DNA of 64,000 nucleotides, from the NCBI GenBank assembly GCA_963732375.1, contig CAVSZE010000015.1, forward strand, positions 186,001 through 250,000, given 5' to 3'. How positions within the stretch are numbered: the stretch's first letter is position 1; the number at the start of each line of letters is the position of its first letter. Source of the DNA: RPQJ01 sp963732375 (GTDB lineage: Bacteria > Pseudomonadota > Gammaproteobacteria > Steroidobacterales > Steroidobacteraceae). Below are positions 38,754-48,210 of this stretch, one piece after another. The position numbers were made by a program, and so were the translations under genes. A model generated the notes under the pieces. The model was not told the origin of the DNA and ran no database searches. It saw only the letters and a list, made by a program, of their open reading frames with translations.

Positions 38754-41165
38754 ATGAGCTTTTTCACGAACATTAAGGCCGACCGCTTGATTGCCGACAT
38801 CAAGGCGGCGGGCGACGGCACGGGCACGGACGCGCACAAGGCACTGGACAGGCTGGGCAAGCTGGGGCCGGCGGCGATTCCTCGCATCATCGACGCGTTG
38901 TCGAATGCGGACCGGCAGGAGACCGAGGCCTTCGTCCGTGTCCTTGCGGCCTTGATCGACAACAAGGCGCTCACCCAGGTAATCGCCGCGCTGGCTGACG
39001 CAAACCCGCGAACGTCGGCCGCGATCGTCGCTGCCCTGTCGGCTGGCCGCGACTACAACCCGCAACTGCTACTGCCGCTGCTCGACGACCCGAACGCACC
39101 GCGGGGCCCGATCGTCAGCGTGATCGCCGCGAAGAAGTCGCGATTGTCCGCACGCGACCTGCTGAGCCGCGCCTACAACCAGGAAGCGACGGAGAAGGCG
39201 GCACTGTTCAGGATCATCGGTGAGATTGCCGACGAGAGCCTGGTTCCAGAGCTGATCAGCAGGCTCGAGGGCAAGGACCCCATCGTACGCACCCACATCA
39301 TCAGCATCATCTCGCGCTTCAACCGCCCGGACGTGGCGGCAGCGCTGCAGGCGCAACTCAGGGACACCAACAAGTTCATCCGGCAGGCCGTGCTGAACGC
39401 GCTGTCACGGCTGGACGGCAACGCGGACCCGGCGATCCTCTGCGACCTGCTGCGCGACCCCGACGTGGAGACCCAGCAGAAGGCGATCGATGCCGTGGTC
39501 CGGGCGAACCACCCAGACACGATGCAGCACCTGGTGAGCGTACTGAAGGACGAGAACGAGGAATCGCGGCGTGCTGCAGTGGAGGTGCTGAACGTGATCG
39601 GCACGCCGCAGCATGTCCGCTTCCTGCTGCAGTCGATCAAGGACGACGACTGGTGGGTTCGCAGCAGGGCGGCGGATGCCCTCGCGAAGATCGGCGGACC
39701 GCGCGTGATCGACGCCGCGCTCGAATTGATCCGCGACGCCGACGAGGAAGTCCGCCGCGCGGCCATCGAGATCCTGAACCAGACCAAGGACGAGCGGGCC
39801 GTGGACCACCTAATCGAGGCCACGCGGGACACGGATTGGTGGGTGCGCGAGCGCGCGGTCGACGCGCTGGCGGAGATCGGCAGCCGCAAGGCACTGCCGG
39901 CGCTGCTCGACTTGCTGGACAGCAAGGACGATCGCTCCCTGCCGACGCTGGTGCGGGCGATCGGCAAGCTTGGGGACGCGACGCACATGGAGCGCCTGAT
40001 GCCACTACTCGACAGCGCGTCGAAGGAGGCGCGGCTCGAGGTCATCTCCGCGCTCGCACGGCTCGTCGACCATCGGAGCGTGGACACCGTGCGGGTGAGG
40101 CTCGCGGACATTGGCGCGACGGCCGCCGACCCAACCGTGAGCCACGCCGCGCTACGCGCGGTCGATGGCATTGCCAGTCGCTTTCCTCCCGGCGGCACGG
40201 CCGCGACCGGGCCGCGCGAGGCACTGGTCGGCGGCACGGCAGACCGTCAGGCACTGGAGGCCGGGCGCACGCTGCTCGCCGACCGTGCCGACATCGAAAC
40301 GATCGTGAGCAAGGCCCGGGAGCAGCAGCGGCTGGACATCTCCACGCTGAAGCCCGGCGACGTGCTGGAGGGCCGCTACAAATTCGTGCGCAAGATCGGC
40401 AAGGGCGCGTTCGGCACCGTGCTGCTGATGGAAGACACGGTGGTCGAGGAGCAGCTGGTGCTCAAGTTCCTGAACCCGAATGTCTCCCAGGACGAGGAGA
40501 TGATGAAGCGGTTCGTCCACGAGCTGCGCTACTCGCGAAAGATCACGCACCGCAACGTCATCCGCATCTACGACTTCCTGCACATCCGCGGCAACTACGC
40601 GATCTCGATGGAGTACTTTCCGTCGCACACGCTCGGCAACGAGGTGAACGAGAAGCCACTGCCGCTGGCGAAGGCCGCGCGGCTTGCGGTTGACATCGCC
40701 ACCGGCATGACCGTCGCGCACCAGTCGGGCATCATCCATCGCGACCTCAAGCCCGCCAACGTGCTGATCAACGACGAGGGCCTGGTCAAGATCGTGGACT
40801 TCGGCGTCGCCGCGGCGCAGCACCAGGGCGACACGCAGCTCACCAAGACCGGTTACGTCATCGGCTCGCCCAAGTACATGGCACCGGAACAGATCCTGGG
40901 CAAGAAAGTGGACGTGAGAGCGGACGTCTACAGCCTCGGCATCATGCTGTACGAGATGCTGACCGGCGAACCGCCCTACCAGCGCGGCGACCACATGGCG
41001 GTCATGTACCAGCACGTCCAGGGCAAGGCGAAGCCGCCGATCGAGGTCAATCCCGGCATCCCGCCCGGGCTCTCCGAAATCGTAATGAAGGCGATGGCGG
41101 TAGACAAGGCGCGGCGATTCCAGAGCATGGACGAGATGCGCGACGCACTCGAACGATACCTGTGA
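38754..41165 (+). CDS. HEAT-repeat Ser/Thr protein kinase
   Basis: An 803-residue fusion. Residues 30-475 are an array of about twelve HEAT-like helical repeats (for example DDDWWVRSRAADALAKIG and DTDWWVRERAVDALAEIG). Residues 540-803 are a Hanks-type kinase: loop IGKGAFGTV (548-556), Lys571, the catalytic loop HRDLKPANV (662-670), DFG 682-684 and APE 710-712. All key residues are kept, so it should be active. No membrane helix is seen, unlike PknB-type receptors; the HEAT array is probably a protein-binding scaffold. The ATG at 38754 is chosen from domain limits; it lacks a clear ribosome-binding site, and an ATG at 38649 is possible. Two PilT-type ATPases follow after 13 bases. A kinase controlling the ATPases is inferred from context only. 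Confidence 0.93.
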   Translation: MSFFTNIKADRLIADIKAAGDGTGTDAHKALDRLGKLGPAAIPRIIDALSNADRQETEAFVRVLAALIDNKALTQVIAALADANPRTSAAIVAALSAGRDYNPQLLLPLLDDPNAPRGPIVSVIAAKKSRLSARDLLSRAYNQEATEKAALFRIIGEIADESLVPELISRLEGKDPIVRTHIISIISRFNRPDVAAALQAQLRDTNKFIRQAVLNALSRLDGNADPAILCDLLRDPDVETQQKAIDAVVRANHPDTMQHLVSVLKDENEESRRAAVEVLNVIGTPQHVRFLLQSIKDDDWWVRSRAADALAKIGGPRVIDAALELIRDADEEVRRAAIEILNQTKDERAVDHLIEATRDTDWWVRERAVDALAEIGSRKALPALLDLLDSKDDRSLPTLVRAIGKLGDATHMERLMPLLDSASKEARLEVISALARLVDHRSVDTVRVRLADIGATAADPTVSHAALRAVDGIASRFPPGGTAATGPREALVGGTADRQALEAGRTLLADRADIETIVSKAREQQRLDISTLKPGDVLEGRYKFVRKIGKGAFGTVLLMEDTVVEEQLVLKFLNPNVSQDEEMMKRFVHELRYSRKITHRNVIRIYDFLHIRGNYAISMEYFPSHTLGNEVNEKPLPLAKAARLAVDIATGMTVAHQSGIIHRDLKPANVLINDEGLVKIVDFGVAAAQHQGDTQLTKTGYVIGSPKYMAPEQILGKKVDVRADVYSLGIMLYEMLTGEPPYQRGDHMAVMYQHVQGKAKPPIEVNPGIPPGLSEIVMKAMAVDKARRFQSMDEMRDALERYL

Positions 41166-41178
41166 ACGAGGCGAGAAC

Positions 41179-42279
41179 ATGGCTCGCATAGACGCATTCC
41201 TGAAGCTCGGCGCGGCGCAGGGCTGTTCCGACGTGCACCTTTCGGTCGGCGTGCCGCCGATGCTGCGCATGAACGGCGAGCTGATGCCGATCAAGTTCCG
41301 CGATCTGGCCGAGGCGGAACTCGAAGGCTATGTGGCCGAGATCCTGAGCGCCTCGCAGAACGACTTGTTCGAAAAGGGCAACGATGTCGACTTCTCGTAC
41401 GTATCGGCCGACGGCGCACGCTTCCGGGTGAATGTGTTCCGCAAGGACTCCGGTGTCGGTGCCGTGTTTCGCACGATCCCGTCCGACGTCCCGACCATCG
41501 AATCGCTGAACCTGCCGGCAGTGGTGACCAGATTCTGTGATTACCACCAGGGCATGGTGCTCGTCACGGGCTCGACCGGCACCGGGAAGTCTACGACGCT
41601 GGCCGCGATGATCGACCTGCTGAACCGCACACGACGGCTGAACATCGTAAGCCTCGAGGACCCGATCGAGTTCGTCCACCGCAGCAAGCTCTCGCAGGTG
41701 GTCCAGCGCGAACTGCACACCCACCTGCCATCGTTCGCCGAGGGCGTGCGCGCCGCGATGCGCGAGGACCCGGACGTGATCCTGGTCGGCGAACTGCGCG
41801 ACGCCGACACCGTGCGCTGGGCAATGACGGCCGCCGAGACAGGGCACCTGGTGCTGGGTACCCTGCATACGACCAGCGCGGTCAAGACCATCGACCGAAT
41901 GGTCGACGCGCTGCCTGCGGAGGAACGCGAGCAGACCAAGAGTTTCCTGTCGCAGGGACTGCTCGGCGTGGTCACGCAGGTGCTGGTGCGCACACCGGAC
42001 CTTCGCGGCCGGCGCGCGATCTGCGAGGTGATGGTGATGAACCGGGCCATCGGCAAGCTGATCATGACCGACCAGTCTCACATGATCCCGTCGCAACTGC
42101 AGACCGGGAAGGACGCGGGCATGCACACGATGGACCAGGCGTTGCTCGCCGCGGTCCAGGCACGCGAGGTCGACCCGGACGACGCCTTCAGCTACGCGCA
42201 GGAGAAGCGGCTGTTTACCCGCTACATCACTGACGGCACTGCGATCCTGAAGGCAGATATCACGCAGGGTATCGAATGA
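41179..42279 (+). CDS. PilT/PilU-type ATPase (first of pair)
   Basis: A 366-residue GspE-superfamily hexameric ATPase of the type IV pilus retraction group. The N-terminal PAS-like domain begins IDAFLKLGAAQGCSDVHLSVG. Walker A is GSTGTGKST (131-139), the Asp box is SLEDPIEFVH, Walker B is DPDVILVGELRD and the His box is GHLVLGTLHT. The C-terminal part has a MHTMDQALLAAV segment like PilT, but the AIRNLIRE motif of classical PilT is replaced by AIGKLIMTDQSHMIPSQLQT. It is followed by a second PilT-type gene overlapping by 4 bases. It may be a retraction motor or an accessory PilU-like subunit. No pilin, secretin or assembly gene is in the window. Confidence 0.92.
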   Translation: MARIDAFLKLGAAQGCSDVHLSVGVPPMLRMNGELMPIKFRDLAEAELEGYVAEILSASQNDLFEKGNDVDFSYVSADGARFRVNVFRKDSGVGAVFRTIPSDVPTIESLNLPAVVTRFCDYHQGMVLVTGSTGTGKSTTLAAMIDLLNRTRRLNIVSLEDPIEFVHRSKLSQVVQRELHTHLPSFAEGVRAAMREDPDVILVGELRDADTVRWAMTAAETGHLVLGTLHTTSAVKTIDRMVDALPAEEREQTKSFLSQGLLGVVTQVLVRTPDLRGRRAICEVMVMNRAIGKLIMTDQSHMIPSQLQTGKDAGMHTMDQALLAAVQAREVDPDDAFSYAQEKRLFTRYITDGTAILKADITQGIE

Positions 42280-43376
42280 ACACCGAGACAGGCGCGACCC
42301 AGGCACAGGCCGTCCCGCGACGCATCGACGAGTTCCTGAAGGAAGTCCTGGAGAAGAACGGCTCCGACCTGCACTTCGTAGCCGGCGACCCGCCGCGCAT
42401 CAGGCTTTATGGCGAACTGCAGTCGCTTCGCAACGAGGCACTCGGCCAGGAGTACGTCCGCGACCTGCTATCAGAGATCCTGACCCACCGCGCCAAGCAG
42501 CGGCTCGCGGAAATGGATGGCGCAGACTTCGCCTATGCGATCCCCGAGGTGTCGCGCTTCCGCGTCAACGTGTTTCGCCACATCGGTGGCCTCGGCGCTG
42601 TATTCCGCGCCATTCCGTCCAAGGCCCTGTCGCTCGAGCAACTCAACTTGCCGGACGCGATCCGCAGCCTGTGCCGCACAAACAACGGCCTGATCCTGGT
42701 GACCGGCAAGACCGGTTCCGGAAAATCCACCACGCTCGCGGCGATGATCGACGACATCAACGGGCGAATAAAGGGCCACATTCTCACGATCGAGGACCCG
42801 ATTGAATTCGTGCACGCGCGACGCAACTGCCTGGTGAGCCAGCGCGAGGTCGGCGTGCACAGCCCGGGCTTCGCGGAGGCGCTGCACTCGGCGCTGCGCG
42901 AGGATCCGGACGTGATCCTGGTCGGCGAGTTGCGCGACCTCGAGACCATGAGCATCGCGGTGACCGCCGCGGAAATGGGCATCCTGGTGATGGGCACCCT
43001 TCACACCAACGGCGCCGCCGCCACGGTGGACCGCATCGTCAACGCTTTCCCTTCCGACAAGCAGGCGCACGTGCGGACGATGCTGTCCACGTCGCTGCGC
43101 GGAGTGGTGTCACAGCAGCTGATCCGGAGGGCGGACAAGCGCGGCCGCGTGGCTGCGATCGAGGTGATGATCAACAACCCCGCCGTATCGAACCTCATCC
43201 GCCAGGGCAAGCTCGACCAGCTTGAGAACTCGATGCAGAGCGGTGCCCAGTTCGGGATGCGGACCATGGACTCGGCGATCCAGGAACTGCTCGACAAGGG
43301 CCTGATCACCGGCCGCGCGGCGTACGAGAAGTCGATCAACAAGCAGCGTTTCGAGCAATTCAAGGGCGTCAGCTGA
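42276..43376 (+). CDS. PilT/PilU-type ATPase (second of pair)
   Basis: Also 366 residues, but clearly diverged from its neighbour. It has a longer N-terminal tail (MNTETGATQAQAVPRR), then RIDEFLKEVLEKNGSDLHFVAG. Walker A is GKTGSGKST (144-152), the Asp box TIEDPIEFVH, Walker B DPDVILVGELRD and the His box GILVMGTLHT. The C-terminal AVSNLIRQGKLDQLENSMQS and FGMRTMDSAI are closer to canonical PilT/PilU. Two coupled, non-identical PilT-like ATPases suggest a mixed motor or paired antagonists, as PilT and PilU work together elsewhere. Start overlaps the previous stop (ATGA). Confidence 0.93.
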   Translation: MNTETGATQAQAVPRRIDEFLKEVLEKNGSDLHFVAGDPPRIRLYGELQSLRNEALGQEYVRDLLSEILTHRAKQRLAEMDGADFAYAIPEVSRFRVNVFRHIGGLGAVFRAIPSKALSLEQLNLPDAIRSLCRTNNGLILVTGKTGSGKSTTLAAMIDDINGRIKGHILTIEDPIEFVHARRNCLVSQREVGVHSPGFAEALHSALREDPDVILVGELRDLETMSIAVTAAEMGILVMGTLHTNGAAATVDRIVNAFPSDKQAHVRTMLSTSLRGVVSQQLIRRADKRGRVAAIEVMINNPAVSNLIRQGKLDQLENSMQSGAQFGMRTMDSAIQELLDKGLITGRAAYEKSINKQRFEQFKGVS

Positions 43377-43429
43377 ACCCGGCTGGACGGGCTTCCGCAG
43401 CGCGACGGGGCGGCGGCGGCCCCGGCGCG

Positions 43430-43438
43430 TGGCATAAT
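43430..43438 (+). promoter_or_regulatory. Extended -10 element for metG
   Basis: TGGCATAAT has the TG-extended -10 form (CATAAT at 43433-43438), 30 bases before the metG ATG. No -35 is recognisable in the GC-rich run upstream. Confidence 0.4.
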
Positions 43439-43467
43439 TCCGCGCACTGCCTGCCCGCCGACGCCCC

Positions 43468-45579
43468 ATGACTACACCGAACCGCCGCACCATCCTCGTC
43501 ACCTGCGCGCTGCCCTACGCGAACGGCGCACCGCACCTCGGCCACATGGTCGAGCACGTGCAGACCGACATCTGGGTACGTTTCCAGCGGCTGCGTGGTC
43601 ACGATTGCCTGTTCGTGTGCGCGAGCGACGCCCACGGCACGCCGATCATGCTCAAGGCACGCCAGGAGGGCATCACGCCCGAGGAGCTGATCGAACGCGT
43701 CGGGGCCGAGCAGCGCCGCGATTTCGGTGGGTTCGACATCTCCTACGACAACTTCCACACGACGCATTCGCCCGAAAGCCGCGAAGTCACGGAGACCGTC
43801 TACCGCCGACTCGTCGAGGGCGGCCACATCCGCCGCGAGACCATCCGGCAGGCTTACGACGAGCAGGCGAAGATGTTCCTGCCGGATCGCTACGTGCGCG
43901 GCACCTGTCCGCGCTGCGGCGCGCAGGACCAGTACGGGGACAGCTGCGAGAACTGCGGCGCGACGTACACGCCGGCGGACCTGAAGGACGCCGTGTCGGT
44001 CGTGAGCGGTTCGCCCCCGATCCAGCGCGATTCGGAGCACCTGTTTTTCAGGCTCGGCGACTTCGAGCCGATGCTGCGCGACTGGACCAGCGCCGAGGGC
44101 CGCCTGCAGCCGGCCGTGTCCGCCAAGCTCGGCGAGTGGTTCTCGGCCGGCCTCCGCGACTGGGACATCTCGCGTGACGAACCGTATTTCGGCTTCGAGA
44201 TCCCCGGCGAGAAGGGCAAGTACTTCTACGTCTGGCTCGATGCGCCGATCGGCTACCTCGGCAGCTTCCTCCAGTATTGCCGTCGCACGGGACTCGACTT
44301 CGACCGCTACTGGAAGGCCGGCAGCGACGCCGAGGTCTACCACTTCATCGGCAAGGACATCGTCTACTTCCACACGTTGTTCTGGCCCGCCGTCCTGCAC
44401 GGTGCCGGATACCGGACGCCATCGGCGGTGTTCGTGCACGGGTTCCTGACCGTGAACGGCCAGAAGATGTCGAAATCCCGCGGCACGTTCATCACGGCAC
44501 GCAGCTGGCTCGAGCATCTGCCCGCGGAGTACCTGCGCTATTTCTTCGCATCGCGCCTCGGAGACGGCGTCGACGACCTCGACCTGAACCTCGACGACTT
44601 CGTCGCCAAGGTGAACTCCGACATCGTCGGCAAGCTGGTGAACATCGCGAGCCGCTGCGCCGGCTTCATCGCCCGGGGCTCGGCAGGCCGGCTCGCGGAG
44701 CGCCTGCCCGACCCGGTGCTCTACGATTCGGTCGTCGCTGCAGCGGACAGCATCGCGGATGCCTACGAAGGTCGCGACCTCGCACGAGTCGTTCGCGAGG
44801 TGATGCTGCTCACGGACCGCGCGAACCTGTACATCGACCAGCAGAAACCCTGGCTGATGGCCAAGGATCCGGCCCGGTCCGCCGAGGTGCAGGGCGTCTG
44901 TACGCAGGGAATCAACCTGTTCCGCGTGCTGGTCGTGTACCTGAAGCCGATCATGCCGCGGCTTGCGGCAGGTGCCGAGCGCTTCCTCGGGCTTGCGCCG
45001 CAATCATGGGATGACGTCGCAAGGCCACTGCTCGGCGCCACGATCGCGGCCTACGAACCGCTGGCGACGCGGGTCGATACAGCGGCCGTCACGGCGCTGC
45101 TCGCAGCGTCGGTTGAAAACCTGAAGGTGACCGGTGTTCCGGCTGAGGCTGGCTCCGGGAGCGCAGCGGTGCCCGTATCCGGCTCCGCCCCTACCGCATC
45201 GGCGCTGGCTACTGCATCCGCACCGGCGGCTGCAGCCGATCTCCCGCGGCTGCCGACTGCGTCGATCGACGACTTCGGACGGATCGACCTCCGGATCGCG
45301 CGGATCGAGGCCGCCGAACTCGTGGACGGCGCCGACAAGCTGTTGAGGCTCACCGTCGATTTCGGCGGCGAGCGACGCACAGTGTTCGCGGGAATCCGGC
45401 AGGCGTATGCGCCCGAGGCACTGGTCGGGCGAATGACCGTGGTGGTCGCGAACCTCGAGCCGCGCAAGATGCGATTTGGAGTCTCCGATGGCATGGTGCT
45501 TGCGGCCGGGCCGGGCGGAAAGGACATCTTCCTGCTGTCGCCCGACACCGGCGCCGAGCCCGGCATGAAAGTGAAATGA
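43468..45579 (+). CDS. metG: Methionyl-tRNA synthetase (with C-terminal tRNA-binding domain)
   Basis: Charges initiator and elongator tRNA-Met. 703 residues (E. coli 677). The HIGH equivalent HLGH is at 23-26 in ALPYANGAPHLGH, and KMSKS is at 333-337. A zinc knuckle of CPRC and CENC pairs begins near residue 147. After an Ala/Pro/Ser-rich linker of about 45 residues, the OB-fold EMAP/Trbp111-like domain runs from about 590 to the end (IDDFGRIDLRIARIEAAE). The ATG at 43468 follows the PilT pair after 91 bases, with its own -10-like element. Confidence 0.97.
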   Translation: MTTPNRRTILVTCALPYANGAPHLGHMVEHVQTDIWVRFQRLRGHDCLFVCASDAHGTPIMLKARQEGITPEELIERVGAEQRRDFGGFDISYDNFHTTHSPESREVTETVYRRLVEGGHIRRETIRQAYDEQAKMFLPDRYVRGTCPRCGAQDQYGDSCENCGATYTPADLKDAVSVVSGSPPIQRDSEHLFFRLGDFEPMLRDWTSAEGRLQPAVSAKLGEWFSAGLRDWDISRDEPYFGFEIPGEKGKYFYVWLDAPIGYLGSFLQYCRRTGLDFDRYWKAGSDAEVYHFIGKDIVYFHTLFWPAVLHGAGYRTPSAVFVHGFLTVNGQKMSKSRGTFITARSWLEHLPAEYLRYFFASRLGDGVDDLDLNLDDFVAKVNSDIVGKLVNIASRCAGFIARGSAGRLAERLPDPVLYDSVVAAADSIADAYEGRDLARVVREVMLLTDRANLYIDQQKPWLMAKDPARSAEVQGVCTQGINLFRVLVVYLKPIMPRLAAGAERFLGLAPQSWDDVARPLLGATIAAYEPLATRVDTAAVTALLAASVENLKVTGVPAEAGSGSAAVPVSGSAPTASALATASAPAAAADLPRLPTASIDDFGRIDLRIARIEAAELVDGADKLLRLTVDFGGERRTVFAGIRQAYAPEALVGRMTVVVANLEPRKMRFGVSDGMVLAAGPGGKDIFLLSPDTGAEPGMKVK

Positions 45580-45616
45580 GCCCCCCTGCTTTCTCCTGAC
45601 CGGCGCCCGCCCCCCC

Positions 45617-46198
45617 ATGACGGACCTGCTGCTGCTGGCTATAGGTGCGAGTCTCGTCAACAACTTCGTCCTGACGAGCTTCCTGGGGCTGTGCCCGTTC
45701 GTCGGCGTGAGCGGCCGGTTCGAGGCCGCCGCGGGCATGGCACTCGCCACGCTGTTCGTGATGACACTCGCCTCTGCGCTCGGCTACGCCGCATTCCACT
45801 GGTTGCTCGACCCGCTTGGGCTCGGGTACCTGCGCACGCTGGTGTTCATCCTGCTGATCGCGGCGGTGGTGCAGTTCACCGAGCTCGTCGTCCGGGCGAC
45901 GAGCCCGCTGCTGCACCAGCTGCTCGGCGTGTTCCTGCCGCTCATCACCACCAACTGCGCGGTACTCGGCGTGGCGCTGCTCAATCTCGACCGGCATCAC
46001 AACCTGCTGGAGTCGCTGGTCTACGGCGCCTCAGCCGCCGCGGGCTTCGGGCTGGCGCTGGTGCTGTTCGCCGCGCTGCGCGAGCGTATCGACGGCGGCG
46101 ATGCGCCCGCGGCATTTCGCGGTGCGCCGCTCGCGCTGGTGACCGCCGGCCTGATGGCCCTGGCATTCATGGGGTTCGGCGGGCTCGGCGCGCGATGA
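45617..46198 (+). CDS. rnfA: Rnf electron transport complex subunit A
   Basis: A membrane subunit of the Rnf ion-translocating ferredoxin:NAD+ oxidoreductase (called Rsx in E. coli, where it also keeps SoxR reduced). 193 residues, the same as E. coli RsxA, with six helices. Family motifs are NNFVLTSFLGLCPFVGVS and LPLITTNCAVLGVAL, the latter with the Cys that helps bind the intramembrane cluster. It opens the rnfABCDGE operon, 37 bases after metG, and overlaps rnfB (ATGA). Confidence 0.96.
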   Translation: MTDLLLLAIGASLVNNFVLTSFLGLCPFVGVSGRFEAAAGMALATLFVMTLASALGYAAFHWLLDPLGLGYLRTLVFILLIAAVVQFTELVVRATSPLLHQLLGVFLPLITTNCAVLGVALLNLDRHHNLLESLVYGASAAAGFGLALVLFAALRERIDGGDAPAAFRGAPLALVTAGLMALAFMGFGGLGAR

Positions 46199-46731
46199 GC
46201 GCGGTCGTGCCAGCACTCGCCGTGGCCGCACTGCTGGCCCTGCTGCTGGGTGCGGCTCTCGGGTGGGCGGCGACCCGGCTGAAACCGGACACCGACTCCC
46301 TGATCGCGCGCATCGACGAGCTATTGCCGCAGACTCAGTGCGGACAATGTCGCTACCCCGGATGCCGTCCGTACGCCGAGGCAATTGCGCGAGGCGATGC
46401 GGAAACGGACCAGTGCCCGCCCGGCGGCGACCACACGGCGCTCGCGCTCGCCAAGCTTCTCGGCCGCGAACCCCGGCCGGTGAATCCGGAATTCGGCGAC
46501 GTCGCGAGCGCCAGTGTCGCAGTGGTGGACGAGTCCAGGTGCATCGGCTGCGCGCTGTGCCTGCCCGCCTGCCCGGTGGATGCGATCATCGGCGCACCGC
46601 GCTTCATGCACACGGTGATCGAGGCACAGTGCACGGGTTGTGGTCTCTGCATCCCGCCCTGCCCGGTGGACTGCATCGAAATGAGGCCACCGGCGACTAC
46701 CATCGTGCCGCGAGCGCGGCGCGTGGCCTGA
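46195..46731 (+). CDS. rnfB: Rnf electron transport complex subunit B
   Basis: The ferredoxin-accepting subunit. 178 residues. An N-terminal membrane helix (about 5-24) is followed by the four-Cys cluster domain CGQCRYPGCRPYAEAIARGD...QC, then two 4Fe-4S ferredoxin repeats, CIGCALCLPACPVD and CTGCGLCIPPCPVD. It overlaps rnfA by 4 bases, and rnfC starts 7 bases after. It is shorter than E. coli RsxB (192) but complete. Confidence 0.96.
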   Translation: MSAVVPALAVAALLALLLGAALGWAATRLKPDTDSLIARIDELLPQTQCGQCRYPGCRPYAEAIARGDAETDQCPPGGDHTALALAKLLGREPRPVNPEFGDVASASVAVVDESRCIGCALCLPACPVDAIIGAPRFMHTVIEAQCTGCGLCIPPCPVDCIEMRPPATTIVPRARRVA

Positions 46732-46738
46732 AGAATCG

Positions 46739-48205
46739 ATGATCTCCCGGCGCCGGTTTCCAGCTGGGCTGCGATTGCCTGCGCACAAGGCTGGCCCGAT
46801 GCGCCAGCCACTGCAGCAGGCGCCCTCGCCCGCCCTCGCGGTCGTCGCGCTCGACCAGGGCAGTGGAACCACCGCCGCACCTGCCGTCAGCGCGGGCGAC
46901 AGGGTCCGGATCGGGAGCCGGATCGGAGTCGCACCCGATCTTTCGGCACCTCCAGTGCGCGCCCCGGTCGCGGGCATCGTTCGCTCGGTGGAGGTTCGCG
47001 ACACCGCGGGCGCCATCGGCAGCGGGCTGTGCGTTTCAATAGAGAACGACGGCTCAGACGAACCCGAGCGCGAATTCACGCCGATTGACTGGCAGTCCAT
47101 GCGCCCCGACGAGCTGCTCGAGGCAATTCGCGACGCGGGTATCGCGGGCCTCGGTGGCGGCGCATTCCCGACTGCCGAGAAGCTCGAACTCGCAAGATCG
47201 CGGGCAGTACCTCACCTTGTGCTGAACGGCGCCGAGTGCGAACCCTGGATCTGCTGCGACGACGCGTTGATGCGTGCGCGTGCGGACGACGTGCTGCAAG
47301 GCGCACAGGTCATGCTGCACGCAAGCGGCGCCTCGCGCTGCACGATTGCCGTCGAGGAGGACAAGCCAGAGGCCATCGCCGCGGTGCGGGCCGCGATCGC
47401 CGCGATCGCCGCGACCGGCGACGAGCGCATCAACCTGGTGACGCTGGGAGCAATCTATCCCGCAGGGGCGGAGCGCCAGCTGCTCGCCACCGTCACCGGC
47501 ATCGAGGTGCCCTTCGACGCGTTGCCTACGGCGGCAGGCCTGGTTTGCCAGAACGTCGGCACGGCGGCCGCGGTGTCGCGCCTCGTCCGCACCGGCGCGC
47601 CGCTCACCACGCGCATCGTCACCGTCACTGGCAGCGGAATCCGGCGTCCAGCCAATCTCGAGGCGCGCATCGGCACGCCGGTCGCCGGACTAATCGAAGC
47701 GTGCGGCGGCTACCTGTCGGACCCGCAACGGCTGCTCGCCGGCGGAATCATGACCGGCAGGGCGATTGCCACCGATGCGGTGCCGTTGACGCAGGCGATC
47801 AACTGCATCGTCGCCGCCACGACCGAGGACCTCGCCGGTCGCGTCGCGGAATCGCCGTGCATACGCTGTGGCGACTGCGCGAACGTATGCCCCGCCGGAC
47901 TGCTCCCGCAGCAACTTCACCGGGGCATCGTGTCCGCGAACACCGCATTGATCGAGCGCCACGGCCTCGAGGACTGCATCGAGTGCGGCTGCTGCGACTA
48001 CGTCTGCCCGAGTGGCATCGCGTTGACGGCCGTCTTCCGTGCGGCTCGCGCCGAGGCGCGCGTCCGCCACGACGAACGACGGCGGGCCGACGAGGCGCGC
48101 GCGCGTCACGCCCGCCACCAGGCGCGTATAGAGGCGGCGGCCGAAGACGAGCGCCGCGCATTCGAGACGGCACGCCGGCGCGCCCGCGGCGAACAAGTAG
48201 ACTGA
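46739..48205 (+). CDS. rnfC: Rnf electron transport complex subunit C
   Basis: The NADH/FMN-binding soluble subunit, with an SLBB-like part and a Complex I 51-kDa-like fold. 488 residues. The nucleotide-site motif GLGGGAFPTAEKL is followed by LVLNGAECEPW, VCQNVGTAAAV and two 4Fe-4S sites, CIRCGDCANVCPAGL and CIECGCCDYVCPSGI. The C-terminal Arg/Ala-rich helix is short and lacks the long repeats of E. coli RsxC (740). A good start, ATG 46739. Confidence 0.96.
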   Translation: MISRRRFPAGLRLPAHKAGPMRQPLQQAPSPALAVVALDQGSGTTAAPAVSAGDRVRIGSRIGVAPDLSAPPVRAPVAGIVRSVEVRDTAGAIGSGLCVSIENDGSDEPEREFTPIDWQSMRPDELLEAIRDAGIAGLGGGAFPTAEKLELARSRAVPHLVLNGAECEPWICCDDALMRARADDVLQGAQVMLHASGASRCTIAVEEDKPEAIAAVRAAIAAIAATGDERINLVTLGAIYPAGAERQLLATVTGIEVPFDALPTAAGLVCQNVGTAAAVSRLVRTGAPLTTRIVTVTGSGIRRPANLEARIGTPVAGLIEACGGYLSDPQRLLAGGIMTGRAIATDAVPLTQAINCIVAATTEDLAGRVAESPCIRCGDCANVCPAGLLPQQLHRGIVSANTALIERHGLEDCIECGCCDYVCPSGIALTAVFRAARAEARVRHDERRRADEARARHARHQARIEAAAEDERRAFETARRRARGEQVD

Positions 48206-48210
48206 CCCGC

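Noticed and set aside
41179..43376. Recent tandem duplication of one PilT gene
   Set aside because: The two have equal length but differ through most of their sequence outside the nucleotide motifs, so they are old paralogues.
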